From assembly GCA_027493885.1 (NCBI GenBank), contig JAOSJZ010000001.1:868001-932000 (forward strand): a stretch of 64,000 bases of DNA, read 5' to 3'. The notes below the pieces were generated by a model. That model did not search any database. It saw nothing but the letters and a program-made list of their open reading frames with translations, and was not told the DNA's origin. Source of the stretch: Gaiella sp. Lineage in GTDB: Bacteria > Actinomycetota > Thermoleophilia > Gaiellales > Gaiellaceae. Shown here one piece after another: positions 1 to 9,207 of this stretch. The number at the start of each line of letters is the position of its first letter. Position 1 is the stretch's first letter. The position numbers were made by a program, and so were the translations under genes.

Positions 1-1372
1 TCCTCGACTTCAGCTGGTCGTAGAAGTCGTACACGATCTCGCCGAGGGGCAGCTCGTACGTGAGCAGGACGCGGGTCTCGGAGAGGTACTCCAGGTGATC
101 GAAGCGCCCGCGCCGCTCGGTGCAGAGTTCCATCACCGCGCCGACGTAGTCCTTCGGGACGATCACTTGCGCGCTGACGTACGGCTCCTGCACCTCCTCG
201 GGGTCGCGCGGCATGTCGGCCGGGTTGTGCACCTCGACCCAGGCGCCGTTGCGCTCCTTCACGGAGTAGGCGACATTCGGCGCCGTCACGAGCAGGTCGA
301 GGTCGAACTCTCGCTCGAGCCGCTCGCGGACGATCTCCATGTGCAGCAGGCCCAGGAACCCGCACCGGAACCCGAATCCGAGCGCCTGCGACGTCTCCGG
401 CTCGTAGAAGAGCGCCGCGTCGTTGAGCTTGAGCTTCTCGAGGGCGTCGCGAAGCTCCGGGTAGTCGTCCGAGTCGCTCGGGAAGAGCCCCGCGAAGACC
501 ATCGGCTTGACGTCCTTGTAGCCGGGGAGCGCGATCGCCGCGCCACCGCGACGTGTAGTCAGCGTGTCGCCGACGCGCAGGCGCGAGACGTCCTTGAGCC
601 CGGTGACGACGTAGCCGACCTCGCCGGCCTCGAGCGCCTCGACCGGGACGCGCTGCGGCGACATGAAGCCGAGCTCCTCGGCGTCGAAGTCCGTCCCCAT
701 CGCCATCGCGTGCAGCGGGGCGCCGGTTGCGAGCCGCCCGTCGACCACGCGGACGAACGCGATCACGCCGCGGTACTGGTCGTAGCTCGAGTCGAAGACG
801 AGCGCGCGCGCCGGCGCGTCTGCGATTCCCTCCGGCGGGGGGATCCGCTCGACGATCGCGTCGAGCACCTGCTCGACGTTCTGCCCCGTCTTGGCGGAGA
901 TGCGGACGACGTCCTGCGGCGCGCCGCCGAGCAGCTCGCACACCTCGGCCGCCGCGGCCTCCGGGTCGGCGGACGGGAGGTCGATCTTGTTGACGACCGG
1001 GACGATCTCGAGGTCGTTCTCGATCGCGAGGTACGCGTTGGCGAGCGTCTGCGCCTCGATCCCCTGCGCCGCGTCGACGACGAGCACCGCGCCCTCGCAC
1101 GCCTGCAGCGAGCGCGAGACCTCGTACGTGAAGTCCACGTGCCCCGGCGTGTCGATCAGGTTGAGCTCGTGCCCCTTCCACTGCACCCGCACCGCCTGTG
1201 CCTTGATCGTGATCCCCCGCTCGCGCTCGAGCTCCATCGAGTCGAGCAGCTGGTCCCGCATCTCGCGCTCGGAGACGGTTTCGGTCAGCTGCAGGATCCG
1301 GTCCGCGAGCGTCGACTTCCCGTGGTCGATGTGGGCGATGATCGAGAAGTTGCGGATCCGGCTCTGGTCCAT
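1..1372 (-). CDS. lepA: Elongation factor 4 (LepA), 3' end outside window
   Basis: Ribosome-associated translational GTPase that back-translocates or remodels stalled ribosomes. The N-terminal 457 codons are visible and the C-terminal part (about 140 residues in full-length homologues) lies beyond the left edge. The G1 motif AHIDHGKST is near residue 13, DTPGH follows (G3), then NKID (G4). The domain order GTPase, EF-Tu domain 2, then the LepA/EF-G-like domains with [15 protein letters not shown] matches the family. The ATG at 1372 begins [14 protein letters not shown], the usual LepA start. A TACGAT box about 21 nt upstream suggests a very short leader. It stands alone here, divergent from the VOC gene. 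Confidence 0.95.
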   Translation of the reverse strand, partial: MDQSRIRNFSIIAHIDHGKSTLADRILQLTETVSEREMRDQLLDSMELERERGITIKAQAVRVQWKGHELNLIDTPGHVDFTYEVSRSLQACEGAVLVVDAAQGIEAQTLANAYLAIENDLEIVPVVNKIDLPSADPEAAAAEVCELLGGAPQDVVRISAKTGQNVEQVLDAIVERIPPPEGIADAPARALVFDSSYDQYRGVIAFVRVVDGRLATGAPLHAMAMGTDFDAEELGFMSPQRVPVEALEAGEVGYVVTGLKDVSRLRVGDTLTTRRGGAAIALPGYKDVKPMVFAGLFPSDSDDYPELRDALEKLKLNDAALFYEPETSQALGFGFRCGFLGLLHMEIVRERLEREFDLDLLVTAPNVAYSVKERNGAWVEVHNPADMPRDPEEVQEPYVSAQVIVPKDYVGAVMELCTERRGRFDHLEYLSETRVLLTYELPLGEIVYDFYDQLKSR

Positions 1373-1471
1373 GGCTGATCGCGCTCGATCGTAGCCGCGG
1401 CCCCGTCGTGCCTGGTCTCGGCTGCTTTGCGGGGCACTCGGGCGCGCACAGTGGCGTGTAGCTTTCGCCAG

Positions 1472-1855
1472 ATGCCCGAGCTGAACGCGATCGGCATCGC
1501 GGTGTCGGACCTGCAGCGCTCGATCCGCTTCTACCGCCTGCTCGGGCTCGACCTTCCCGAGGACCCGCCGGTGGGCCACGTCGAGGCGACGATGGCGAAC
1601 GGCACGCGGCTGATGTTCGACACGGAGGAGGTCATCCGCACCTTCCTGCCGGACTGGACGCGCGCGGACGGCAACCAGGTCTCGCTCGCGTTCGAATGCG
1701 CGAGCCCGGGCGAGGTGGACGAGGTGTACGCGCGTGTCGTCGCAGCCGGCTTCGAGGGCGAGAAGGAGCCGTGGGATGCATTCTGGGGCCAGCGCTACGC
1801 CCTGCTTGGCGACCCGGACGGCGTGCGGGTCAACCTGTACGCGGCGCTCGCGTAG
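1472..1855 (+). CDS. VOC family (glyoxalase/bleomycin-resistance fold) protein
   Basis: A 127-residue vicinal-oxygen-chelate protein with two beta-alpha-beta-beta-beta modules. It opens with [21 protein letters not shown], less the last residue typical of this fold's first strand and helix, and ends with a strand containing [13 protein letters not shown]. Members bind a divalent metal and act as lyases, dioxygenases or drug-binding proteins, and the substrate cannot be told from sequence. ATG 1472 is preferred because a TAGCTT box lies 13 nt upstream with no Shine-Dalgarno, which matches the leaderless pattern seen elsewhere in this window. It is a single-gene unit between lepA and the toxin-antitoxin pair. 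Confidence 0.85.
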   Translation: MPELNAIGIAVSDLQRSIRFYRLLGLDLPEDPPVGHVEATMANGTRLMFDTEEVIRTFLPDWTRADGNQVSLAFECASPGEVDEVYARVVAAGFEGEKEPWDAFWGQRYALLGDPDGVRVNLYAALA

Positions 1856-1907
1856 CGCGAGATGGTCCGTTCTGATCCGGCGTGCCGCTCATCCGAGCGG
1901 AGCGATT

Positions 1908-1942
1908 TTCACGTATTCGCGTGCTACACTTATTCACGTGAA
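1908..1942 (+). promoter_or_regulatory. Promoter and candidate autoregulatory operator of the toxin-antitoxin pair
   Basis: A TACACT box (1925-1930) stands 13 nt before the GTG of the antitoxin, and no ribosome-binding site is present. Two TTCACGT half-sites flank it, at 1908 and 1933. The second lies in a perfect palindrome TTCACGTGAA (1933-1942) across the start codon, and an imperfect CACG-N6-CGTG repeat lies at 1910-1923. Binding of the ribbon-helix-helix antitoxin here is inferred from how such modules usually work. Confidence 0.5.
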
Positions 1943-2177
1943 GCAGAACGTCACACTCGCTCTCCCCTCGGAGACGATCCGGAGGCTCAAGGTGCTCGCC
2001 GCCGAGCGCGGCAGCTCGATCTCGCGGATGCTGACCGAGCAACTCGAAGAACTGCTCGACCGCGAGTCCGGGTATGAACGTGCCCGCAAGCGGGCCCTCG
2101 CGAGGCTCGAACGCGGCTGCGACCTCGGGACCGGCGGCAAGGCGACATGGACGCGCGACGAGCTCCATGAGCGTTGA
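1938..2177 (+). CDS. Ribbon-helix-helix (CopG-like) antitoxin
   Basis: A 79-residue protein starting at GTG 1938 (VKQNVTLALPSETIRRLKVL). The strand-helix-helix start with alternating hydrophobic residues, followed by ERGSSISRMLTEQL, is the DNA-binding part of CopG/RHH antitoxins. The C-terminal half (KATWTRDELHER) would bind and neutralise the toxin. It overlaps the PIN-domain gene by 11 nt, so the two are translationally coupled. The transcript appears leaderless, with TACACT 13 nt upstream. The operator-like repeats at the promoter fit negative autoregulation by the complex. Family assignment is firm; the exact subfamily is not resolved. Confidence 0.8.
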   Translation: MKQNVTLALPSETIRRLKVLAAERGSSISRMLTEQLEELLDRESGYERARKRALARLERGCDLGTGGKATWTRDELHER

Positions 2178-2592
2178 CGGCCGATCGTTCGTCGACACCA
2201 ACACGCTTGTCTACGCGCACGACACGTCGGCTGGGCCGAAGCGCGAGGTTGCGACCGCACTCGTCGAGGATCTCTGGGAGTCCGGCCATGGATGCGTGAG
2301 CATCCAGGTCCTGCAAGAGCTGTTCGTGACGCTGACGCGGAAGCTTCCGCGCCCGGTCGACACCGACACAGCGGAGAAGGCGGTCGAGGACTTCTCCACC
2401 TGGACGGTTCACGTCCCCGGCGCCGACGACGTGATCGCCGCCATCCAGCTCCACAATCGCAACCGGATCTCCTTCTGGGACGCGATGATCGTTCGGAGCG
2501 CGGTGGCTCTCGGCTGCGACACGCTTCTGAGCGAGGACCTGAACGCGGGACAACGCTATGACGGCGTCCTCGTCGTCGACCCGTTCGCGTAG
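2167..2592 (+). CDS. PIN-domain ribonuclease toxin (VapC-like)
   Basis: A 141-residue PIN-domain protein. The N-terminal acidic motif VDTNTLVYAHD supplies the first Asp, a Glu lies in the LQELFVTL helix, and the C-terminal SFWDAMIVRSAVALGCDTLLSEDL contains further acidic residues that coordinate Mg2+ in this nuclease family, quoted here only as a family signature with Asp in FWDAM and SEDL. VapC toxins cut tRNA or rRNA when the antitoxin is lost. ATG 2167 overlaps the antitoxin stop by 11 nt, which fits a two-gene operon. No frame damage is seen, so the module looks active. Confidence 0.85.
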   Translation: MSVDGRSFVDTNTLVYAHDTSAGPKREVATALVEDLWESGHGCVSIQVLQELFVTLTRKLPRPVDTDTAEKAVEDFSTWTVHVPGADDVIAAIQLHNRNRISFWDAMIVRSAVALGCDTLLSEDLNAGQRYDGVLVVDPFA

Positions 2593-2617
2593 CCGGCTCG
2601 GGCAGAGAGCGCGCCGC

Positions 2618-2788
2618 GTGGGGTCTCGACGTTTCCAGGTCGTCCCGCAGATCGACTGGTTCGGTTCCGAGGAGCACGCCGCCGCTGTGCTCCTGCTGCG
2701 GCAGCGGCGGGCGCTCGCGGAGTTCGGGATGGATCCCAGCGCGGCGCACGAGCGCACCGAGGAGACCGTCGAGCGCTACGAGCAGTAG
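2618..2788 (+). CDS. Possible small hypothetical protein after the toxin gene
   Basis: An open frame of 56 codons from GTG 2618 encodes an acidic helical peptide (PQIDWFGSEEHAAAVLLLRQ, then REL-type helices). Its composition is unlike the arginine- and serine-rich shadows typical of wrong frames in this DNA, which is the main reason to list it. There is no clear ribosome-binding site or TAnnnT box. It overlaps the 3' end of trmO on the other strand by 13 nt. I do not recognise a family. It could also be a decayed gene end. Confidence 0.3.
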   Translation: MGSRRFQVVPQIDWFGSEEHAAAVLLLRQRRALAEFGMDPSAAHERTEETVERYEQ

Positions 2789-3207
2789 GAGCGGTAGCCG
2801 CCGCCCGGGCGCGGTGCCGGCTTGACGTCGACGACGGGTGTCCCGTCGATCGCCTCGAGCGGGCCAACCCGGACTCTGAGGCCGTCCACCTCGAGAACCT
2901 CGACGGGATGCAGCCCTATCGGGTTCGGGCGGTCGGGCGAGCGGGTGCTGAAGACACCCGTCAGGGGAACGGCCTCGTCGTCGCGGGGATGCACGAGCAG
3001 GACGTCCCTCGCCGCCTCGTGGAGCCACGTGAGCACGATCACCTCGTCGCCCGGACGGAGGTCGCGCATCGCGTCGCCGACGTCCTCCTCGAACACGATC
3101 CACGCCGCGGGCGCTCCCTCGGAGCCCTGCCTCGGCGCGTCCTCGCGGCGCGTCAGGGCTGACTCGACGCGACCGACCGGTCGGATGGAGAAGCCGTGGT
3201 CTCCCAT
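2776..3207 (-). CDS. trmO: TrmO-like tRNA (t6A37) N6-methyltransferase
   Basis: A 143-residue protein of the TrmO/YaeB/AF0241 family, a small beta-barrel SAM-dependent enzyme that methylates N6-threonylcarbamoyladenosine at position 37 of tRNA. The family signature GVFSTRSPDRPNPIGLHPVE (about residues 84-103) is intact. The IVLTWLHEA segment and the closing VVDVKPA segment also match. The start is ATG 3207. A TACGAT box lies exactly 12 nt upstream with no Shine-Dalgarno, so it is probably leaderless. It lies 20 nt downstream of murJ but probably has its own promoter. Confidence 0.85.
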   Translation of the reverse strand: MGDHGFSIRPVGRVESALTRREDAPRQGSEGAPAAWIVFEEDVGDAMRDLRPGDEVIVLTWLHEAARDVLLVHPRDDEAVPLTGVFSTRSPDRPNPIGLHPVEVLEVDGLRVRVGPLEAIDGTPVVDVKPAPRPGGGYRSYCS

Positions 3208-3227
3208 CGCGCGATCGTACGCGGCCC

Positions 3228-4829
3228 TCACCCGGTGGGACGCAGCCCGAGCAGCGACCCCAGCTCGCGGACGCCGAGGAGGCGGCAGGCACCGAGGTAG
3301 ACGACGGTGCCGGCGCCGAGGCCGAGCCCGACGGAGACCAGCTGGCCGAGGATCTCGCGGCCGAGCGCCGCGTCGAGCGCCCACCAGACGCCCACCGCGA
3401 CCGCCGAAGCGGCAACCGACGCGACGAGGATTCGCGCCAGCGCGGTGAGCGTCGCGGCCATCTCCACTCCGCCGACGCGCCGCCACATCAGGATCGCGAG
3501 CGCGAGCGCCCCGGCAAGGTTCGAGAGCGAGACGGCGAGCGGCAGGCCCCAGACGCCGACCGGGTAGAGCGCGGCGAAGAGGACGACGTTGAGCACGAGG
3601 TTTCCGCATGCGACGACCGCCGGGATCCAGTTCGCCTGCAGCCCGTAGAACGCGCGGTTGAGCAGGAGCATCCAGCCGTTGAACACGAGCCCGACCGAGA
3701 ACGCGGCGAGCGCGCCTGCGACCACGGGAGTCTGGTCCGGCGTGAACTCGCCGCGCTCGTAGACCAGCCTCGTGATCGGCTCTGCGAGGACGGCCGAGAC
3801 GACTCCCGCCGGGATCAGCAGGAACCCGATCTGGCGAATGCCGGTATCGACGGTGCGCCCGAAGCCGCCCATGTCGCCTCTCGCGGCGAGCCGCGACAGC
3901 GTCGGAAAGAGGACGGTAGCGACGGCGACGGAGAAGATCCCCTGCGGCAGCATGTAGAGCCGGAACGCGAGGTCGATCGCCCGCGGCGCGAGCTCGGGGT
4001 CGATCAGCCGTGAAGCGAAGAGCGTGCCGATCAGCGTCGAGACGTTGATCAGCCCGAGCGTCAGCGTCACGGGAAGCATCAGCACGAAGAAGCGGCGCAC
4101 CGCCGGGTCGCGCCAGTCGAGCGCGAGCCGAAGGCGACCGTCGAGCCCGCGAAGCCAGGGCACGGGCATCAGGAGCTGGACGAGCGTCGCGAGCACGATC
4201 GAGCCCGCGTAGACGTAGAGCTCGGCGTTCTGGCTCCCTGCCGCCGGGACGCCGAGGACGAGACCGAGGATGATCACGAGGTTCCACGCGACGGGTGTCA
4301 GCGCCGGGATCGTGAACCGGTCGTACGCGTTCAAGACCCCGACGACGATCCCCGAGAGCCCGAGCAGGATCACGATCGGGAAGAGAAGCCTCGACAGGCC
4401 CACGGCGAGGTCGAAGTCGCCTCCCGGCGTCCCGAACAGCTCGACGACCAGGGGCGCGGCGAGCACGAAGGCTGCCGTCAGTCCCGCCGTCAGGAGCAGC
4501 ACGAGCCAGAAGATCGTCGAGGCGACCCGCCACGCGCGCGCGCGCTCGCCCTTCTCGAGCAGCTCGCTGAAGACCGGAACGAAGGCCCCCGAGAGCGCGG
4601 TGTCAGCGACGAGGGCGCGCACGAGGTTCGGGATCTGGAACGCGACCGTGAAGGCGTTGATCCTTCCCGCGGCGCCGAAGGCCGAGGCGGCGATGATCTC
4701 GCGGACGAGACCGAGGGCGCGGGAGACCCCCGTGGCGGCGCCGAAGACGGCGGTCGACCGTGCGAGGCGGCGACGGTGCGCGCGCTCCTCCGCGAGAGCC
4801 ATGTCGACGTTCGGGTCGAGCTCGGACAT
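3228..4829 (-). CDS. murJ: MurJ/MviN lipid II flippase
   Basis: A 533-residue polytopic membrane protein of the MOP superfamily that flips lipid II across the membrane for peptidoglycan synthesis. Hallmarks include TGVSRALGLVREIIAASAFG at the first helix and the following QIPNLVRALVAD and ALSGAFVPVFSE. About 14 hydrophobic segments follow. ATG 4829 (MSELDPNVD) is chosen because further upstream the frame runs toward the divergent rpsT gene. ATG 4802 is an alternative. The cytosolic N-terminus is rich in charged residues. It is divergent from rpsT, with an 85-bp region between them. Confidence 0.92.
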   Translation of the reverse strand: MSELDPNVDMALAEERAHRRRLARSTAVFGAATGVSRALGLVREIIAASAFGAAGRINAFTVAFQIPNLVRALVADTALSGAFVPVFSELLEKGERARAWRVASTIFWLVLLLTAGLTAAFVLAAPLVVELFGTPGGDFDLAVGLSRLLFPIVILLGLSGIVVGVLNAYDRFTIPALTPVAWNLVIILGLVLGVPAAGSQNAELYVYAGSIVLATLVQLLMPVPWLRGLDGRLRLALDWRDPAVRRFFVLMLPVTLTLGLINVSTLIGTLFASRLIDPELAPRAIDLAFRLYMLPQGIFSVAVATVLFPTLSRLAARGDMGGFGRTVDTGIRQIGFLLIPAGVVSAVLAEPITRLVYERGEFTPDQTPVVAGALAAFSVGLVFNGWMLLLNRAFYGLQANWIPAVVACGNLVLNVVLFAALYPVGVWGLPLAVSLSNLAGALALAILMWRRVGGVEMAATLTALARILVASVAASAVAVGVWWALDAALGREILGQLVSVGLGLGAGTVVYLGACRLLGVRELGSLLGLRPTG

Positions 4830-4914
4830 CCGGGGGAGTTTCGCGGAATCGTCGGAGGCCCCTCTGCTACCATCCGGCGGCCTGCGGCCGGGATCGGTCG
4901 GGGCGCCCTTGCGT

Positions 4915-5184
4915 ATGGCGAACATCAAGCAGCAGAAGAAGCGCGTCGACGTCGCGGCCCGGCAGCGGCTCGAGAACCTCCGTTACCGCTCGACCATCAA
5001 GACGCTCGCGAAGCGGCTCGAGACAGCCGTCGCCGACGGCGACGAGGCGGCGGTCGCGGCCGAGCACCGCGAGCTCGTGCGGACGATCGACAGGGCGGCC
5101 GCACGGGGCGCGCTCCACAAGAACACCGCCGCGCGCAAGAAGGCACGGGCAGCACAGGTCGTCGGCGGCAGCGCCGCCTCGTAG
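4915..5184 (+). CDS. rpsT: 30S ribosomal protein S20
   Basis: An 89-residue basic protein that binds 16S rRNA early in small-subunit assembly. The start MANIKQQKKR, the middle RYRSTIKTL and the closing LHKNTAARKKAR are the family signature. A TACCAT box at 4868-4873 would start transcription near 4880 and give a leader of about 35 nt, so this gene does not follow the leaderless pattern of its neighbours. A leader here could be the site of S20 autoregulation, which is known in other bacteria but not demonstrated from this sequence. It is convergent with holA, with 2 nt between stop codons. Confidence 0.97.
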   Translation: MANIKQQKKRVDVAARQRLENLRYRSTIKTLAKRLETAVADGDEAAVAAEHRELVRTIDRAAARGALHKNTAARKKARAAQVVGGSAAS

Positions 5185-5186
5185 CG

Positions 5187-6194
5187 TCAGCTCCGGGCGC
5201 GGGCGACGTCCGCGACGGCGAGCTGGAGCTCGAGGTCGGGCGCGAGCTTGCTACCGCCCTTCAGCGCGTGGTCGAGGCGCGCGAAGCGCACGACGCCTCC
5301 GCGTAGCTCGTCCAGCGAGAACGCCTCGGCCTGCTTGGCAAGCTGCCTGGCGGGATACGGCTTGAGCCCGAGCTTCGCGCCGGCGTCCTCGACGGACATG
5401 CCGGACTCCAGCATGGTCTTCATCCGTGTGAGCCGGCTGAGATGCTGGCCCACGCGCGCGCCGAAGGCGGCCGCTTCGCTCGTTCTCGTGCGCGGGCTCC
5501 GCGCATACGTCGACTCGACGACCGCGAGTGCGGCGGCGGCGTCGCGTCGTCCGAGGGCGTCGGTGAGATCCCAGGGATGGGCTTCGGCGGACGGCGTCGC
5601 CAGCCGCTGCGTCTCCTCGACGCCGAGCGGCTCCCCTCCGGCCCACGTCGCGAGCTTGTCGATCTCGCGAGCGAGGACGAGCTTGTCTTCGCCGACGAGG
5701 TCGAGCAGCGCCTTGCACGTGTCACCGCCCACCTTGACGCCGCGCTCCTGGAAGCTCTTCACGATCCAGCCGACCGCGTCCTTCTTGCCGATCTCCCAGG
5801 CGAGGACCTCACCCGCCTTCGCGCATGCCTTGGCGAGCGGAGAGTCCTTCTTGACCTCCGTGGCGACCAGACAGAGCACCGTGCCGGGTGCCGGATCGCG
5901 AAGGTACGCCATCACGGCGTCGAGGTCCTCCGCTCTCCAGCCGCCGGCGAGCCGGCCGTAGTCCCCGCGTTGCCCGTCGATCTGCGTCACGAGCACGAGC
6001 CGTTCTCCCCCGAGGAGCGTCCCCGCATTGCAGGCGGCGACGACGTCCAGGCCCGAGGCGCCGCCCTTCCCGGCCACGAGGCGCTCGATCGAGCCCGCCT
6101 CGAAGCGTCTCCGGAGCCGTTCGAGCGCGACCTCGACCTTGGGCAGGTCGTTGCCCGTGATCAGGTAGACGGGCTTCAGCTCCTTGGCGGCCAC
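5187..6194 (-). CDS. holA: DNA polymerase III subunit delta
   Basis: A 335-residue clamp-loader subunit that opens the beta sliding clamp. It has the AAA+-like fold without a working ATP site, beginning LKPVYLITGNDLPKVEVALE. Later blocks such as LGRRDAAAALAVVE and the C-terminal helical collar RMKTMLESGMS match the HolA family. GTG 6194 is supported by a TACGCT box exactly 12 nt upstream and no Shine-Dalgarno, which implies a leaderless transcript. It is near comEC, which is common in bacteria, but a separate promoter is likely. Confidence 0.9.
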   Translation of the reverse strand: MAAKELKPVYLITGNDLPKVEVALERLRRRFEAGSIERLVAGKGGASGLDVVAACNAGTLLGGERLVLVTQIDGQRGDYGRLAGGWRAEDLDAVMAYLRDPAPGTVLCLVATEVKKDSPLAKACAKAGEVLAWEIGKKDAVGWIVKSFQERGVKVGGDTCKALLDLVGEDKLVLAREIDKLATWAGGEPLGVEETQRLATPSAEAHPWDLTDALGRRDAAAALAVVESTYARSPRTRTSEAAAFGARVGQHLSRLTRMKTMLESGMSVEDAGAKLGLKPYPARQLAKQAEAFSLDELRGGVVRFARLDHALKGGSKLAPDLELQLAVADVARARS

Positions 6195-6217
6195 TCGAGC
6201 AGCGTAGTCGGCTCCGC

Positions 6218-8584
6218 CTACCGCTCCGAGCGAACGGTGAGCGTACGGCCGTCCGACTCGATCACGATCCGGCCGTTCTCGTCGGTGCGGAGCGTGCGGA
6301 GCGCCGGCGCGGCTGCGAGGCCGGCGATCGTCTCGGGACGCGGGTGGTCGTAGTCGTTGTGCGCACCGACGGAGATCACGGCGATCTGCGGGCCCAGGAC
6401 GTCGAGAAGCTCGGGCAGCCCCGGGTCCTCGGAGCCGTGATGGGCGACCTTCAGCACCTCCACCGGCCGCAGCGGCAGCCGCGACGTGACGTCGCTCTCG
6501 GCGTCGGCTGTGAGGAGGACGTCGGTCGCGCCGTAGCTCGCCAGCGCGACGACCGCGTGGTCGTTCGGATCCTCGCTCCCGAGCCCCGGGTCGTCGGGCC
6601 AGAGGATCCGCAGCTCGAGCGCGCCGATGCGGAATGCCTCGCCGGCACGGACGGTCACGACCGGGATGCGCCGGCGGCGGGCTACCGCAAGCGCGTTGTC
6701 GCGGTCGGGGGACGGCGCCTCGATCCCGGGCTCGGCCAGCGTTCCCACCGAGAGGCGCTCGAGCACCTCGGCGGCGCCCCCGATGTGGTCACGCTGCGGG
6801 TGGGTGAGGACGATCGCCGTCAGTGACCGCACGCCCATCCGGCGAAGCTGTCCCGCGACGTCCGCCTCGGGCGGTCCCTCGTCGACGAGCAGGGCTCCGC
6901 CCGGCGCCTCGACGAGTGCCGCGTCCCCCTGCCCCACGTCGAGAAACGTGACGCGAAGGCCCTGCGGCGGCGACCACGACGGAGAGGGCCGGAGCGCGCA
7001 CGCCACCGTCGCGACGGTGAGGGCGACCGAGACGAGCGCCGCCACCGCCTCCCGGCGGCGGTAGCGCGGGAGCCGGCGGACTCCCACGACGGCGGACACG
7101 AGCGCCGCGGCGACGACGATCACGACGGGCGAGGAGGCCTCCGCCGACGGCCAGCCCGAAACCACTCGTGCGACGAGCGCGATCCACCAGGCGCACCAGC
7201 CGGCGAGCCAGGCGAGCGCGGCCGCGACGCCGGGAGAGAGGGGCTCGATCGCCGCCGCCGCGAGCGACAGCGAGATCAGCGGAGGCATCGCGGGCTCGGC
7301 GGCGACGTTCGCCGGCACGGTCCACACGGCGACGCGTCCGAAGTGGAGCCAGACGATCGGCGCCGTCACGAGCCCGCACGCGACGGCGACGACCAGCACG
7401 TCCCAGAGGCCGCGGGGAATCGGGTACGCGTCGGGGACGCCGGACAGGCGCGGGACGACGAGGAAGATCGTCGCGACCGCGGCGAACGAGAGCTGGAATC
7501 CCGGCTCGAGAATCGACTGCGGCATCCACACGAGCAGAACGAGCGCCCCGACGGCGAGGGCGTGCCAGCGGTCCCGCGGCCGCGCGACGATCCAGGCGAG
7601 CGACGCCAGCGTCCCCGCCACCGCGGCACGGACGACCGACGGCTGCCAACCAACCGCGAGGGCGTACGACAGGACGACGACGATCGCGAGCGCCTCCCCG
7701 ACCAAACGGCCGAGACCGAGGATTCGAGCGGCCAGCACGACGCCGAACGCGACGATCGCGACGTTCTGTCCCGACACCGCCAGGAGGTGCATGAGCCCGC
7801 TCGCCTGGAAGGCGTCTCGCAGGCCCTCGTCGATCCCCGAGTCCTCGCCGAGCACGATCCCGCCGAGCAGGCGACGGCGCTCCCCCGCCGTGCCGCGGGC
7901 AAGCGTCGCCTCCACGTGCGCGCGCAACCGGTCGCCGACGCCACCGATCCCGCCCCGCCGGCCGACGCTCCGCCAGCCGTCGTCGCCTCGCAGCAAGACA
8001 TGCACGCCGCGACGCGCGAGCCAGCCGCGCTCGTCGAAGCCGGTCTCGGGCCCGCGCGGCGCGACCGGCCGCGCGCGCAACTCGAGGACGGCGCCCTGGG
8101 GCGGCGCCCGCTCGGGTGGGAGCTCCAGCAGGACGCGCTCGCGAATGCGGCTCGCACCGAAGCGATGCACCTCGGCCTGGATCCGCAGCGCGAACGGCGT
8201 CCGCCTGGCGGGGCCGGTGACGGCGACGCGTGCCGGCGCGGACTCCCCGAGCCGCGCGGCGAGAACGCTGCGCTCGAGCGCGTCGTTGCGCACCGTCCCC
8301 CACCAGAGGCCGACGCACGCCAGCGCGACGGCGGCGAGCGCGAGCCTCCGCATCCCGGCGGCAACGAGCGCCCCGGCGAGCGCGGTCGCCGCGACCGCAG
8401 CCTGCACCGTGGGTGGCGGTCGCACCCATGTCGAGGCGGCCACCCCGACGCAGGCCGAGCCGACGAGAATCGCCGGCCAGCCCGTCTCGAGCAGCCCGCT
8501 CAGGGAGTCGCGCATCGTGGCGATCCGGCCCCGCCCCACGTACGACCGCCGCCTCACGGCTCGCCGCCCGCGCGCCGCCCTCAC
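6218..8584 (-). CDS. comEC: ComEC/Rec2 DNA-uptake channel
   Basis: A 788-residue inner-membrane protein proposed to carry single-stranded DNA into the cell during natural transformation. An N-terminal DUF4131-like soluble part is followed by the multi-pass Competence domain (HLLAVSGQNVA motif near residue 270), then a metallo-beta-lactamase-like domain (FLDVGQGDAALVE, THPQRDHIGG, AHHGSEDP) with metal ligands present. The GTG start at 8584 overlaps the comEA stop by 4 nt, so translation is coupled. MRDSLSGLL at 8515 is an alternative start. The ComEA-ComEC pair suggests natural competence, although no pilus genes are in view. Confidence 0.93.
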   Translation of the reverse strand: MRAARGRRAVRRRSYVGRGRIATMRDSLSGLLETGWPAILVGSACVGVAASTWVRPPPTVQAAVAATALAGALVAAGMRRLALAAVALACVGLWWGTVRNDALERSVLAARLGESAPARVAVTGPARRTPFALRIQAEVHRFGASRIRERVLLELPPERAPPQGAVLELRARPVAPRGPETGFDERGWLARRGVHVLLRGDDGWRSVGRRGGIGGVGDRLRAHVEATLARGTAGERRRLLGGIVLGEDSGIDEGLRDAFQASGLMHLLAVSGQNVAIVAFGVVLAARILGLGRLVGEALAIVVVLSYALAVGWQPSVVRAAVAGTLASLAWIVARPRDRWHALAVGALVLLVWMPQSILEPGFQLSFAAVATIFLVVPRLSGVPDAYPIPRGLWDVLVVAVACGLVTAPIVWLHFGRVAVWTVPANVAAEPAMPPLISLSLAAAAIEPLSPGVAAALAWLAGWCAWWIALVARVVSGWPSAEASSPVVIVVAAALVSAVVGVRRLPRYRRREAVAALVSVALTVATVACALRPSPSWSPPQGLRVTFLDVGQGDAALVEAPGGALLVDEGPPEADVAGQLRRMGVRSLTAIVLTHPQRDHIGGAAEVLERLSVGTLAEPGIEAPSPDRDNALAVARRRRIPVVTVRAGEAFRIGALELRILWPDDPGLGSEDPNDHAVVALASYGATDVLLTADAESDVTSRLPLRPVEVLKVAHHGSEDPGLPELLDVLGPQIAVISVGAHNDYDHPRPETIAGLAAAPALRTLRTDENGRIVIESDGRTLTVRSER

Positions 8585-9201
8585 GGCGTCACCAGGTCGC
8601 GGAGCTGCTCGATCCGGGCCGGGCCGATCCCGGGCACGTCGTCCAGGTCCTCGACCGAGCGGAACGGGCCGTGCGCGGTCCGCCAGTCGACGATCTTCTG
8701 CGCCGTCACGGGCCCGATTCCCGGAAGCTCGTCCAGCTGCTCGACGGTTGCGCTCGCGAGGCTGACCTTGACGCCAGAGGCCGCGCCAGCGGCCGTCCCG
8801 GCCGGAGCGGTGCCGGCAGCGCCGCCCGTGACGCGGCGGGGCACGACCACCTGCTGCCCGTCGGCGAGCGGCGCGGCGAGGTTGACCGCGGAGAGGTCGG
8901 CGCGTTTCGTCGGCCCGCCCGCCCGCGTGAGCGCGTCGGCAACGCGCGCGCCCTCCTTCAGGCGGAAGAGCCCGGGTCGGCGGACGGCGCCGACGACGTG
9001 GACGAAGAGTCGCGGCGCGGCCGCGCCGGCGCCGGGCTCGATGCGCGCGAGCGGCGCGATGGACGTCGGCCCTTCACTGGCGCCGACTCCCGCGAGGCGC
9101 GAGCCGGCGACGGCGAGCAGCGCAAGGAGCGGGACGGCGACCATGGCCAGCTGTGCGCGCGTGAGGGTGATCACCCCCGAGCGTGGCGCAGGAACTGTCA
9201 C
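8581..9201 (-). CDS. comEA: ComEA-like DNA-binding competence protein
   Basis: A 206-residue membrane-anchored DNA receptor. A single transmembrane helix (about residues 17-37) is followed by an SLBB domain (VVGAVRRPGLFRL), an Ala/Gly/Thr-rich linker and a C-terminal double helix-hairpin-helix (LDELPGIGPVTAQKIVDWR and DLDDVPGIGPARIEQLRDL). It binds incoming double-stranded DNA at the cell surface. GTG 9201 is given as the start; GTG 9174 is also plausible. Two GGCAC repeats 11 bp apart sit directly upstream (9208-9223) and may be regulatory. It overlaps comEC by 4 nt. Confidence 0.88.
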   Translation of the reverse strand: MTVPAPRSGVITLTRAQLAMVAVPLLALLAVAGSRLAGVGASEGPTSIAPLARIEPGAGAAAPRLFVHVVGAVRRPGLFRLKEGARVADALTRAGGPTKRADLSAVNLAAPLADGQQVVVPRRVTGGAAGTAPAGTAAGAASGVKVSLASATVEQLDELPGIGPVTAQKIVDWRTAHGPFRSVEDLDDVPGIGPARIEQLRDLVTP

Positions 9202-9207
9202 CGGACT

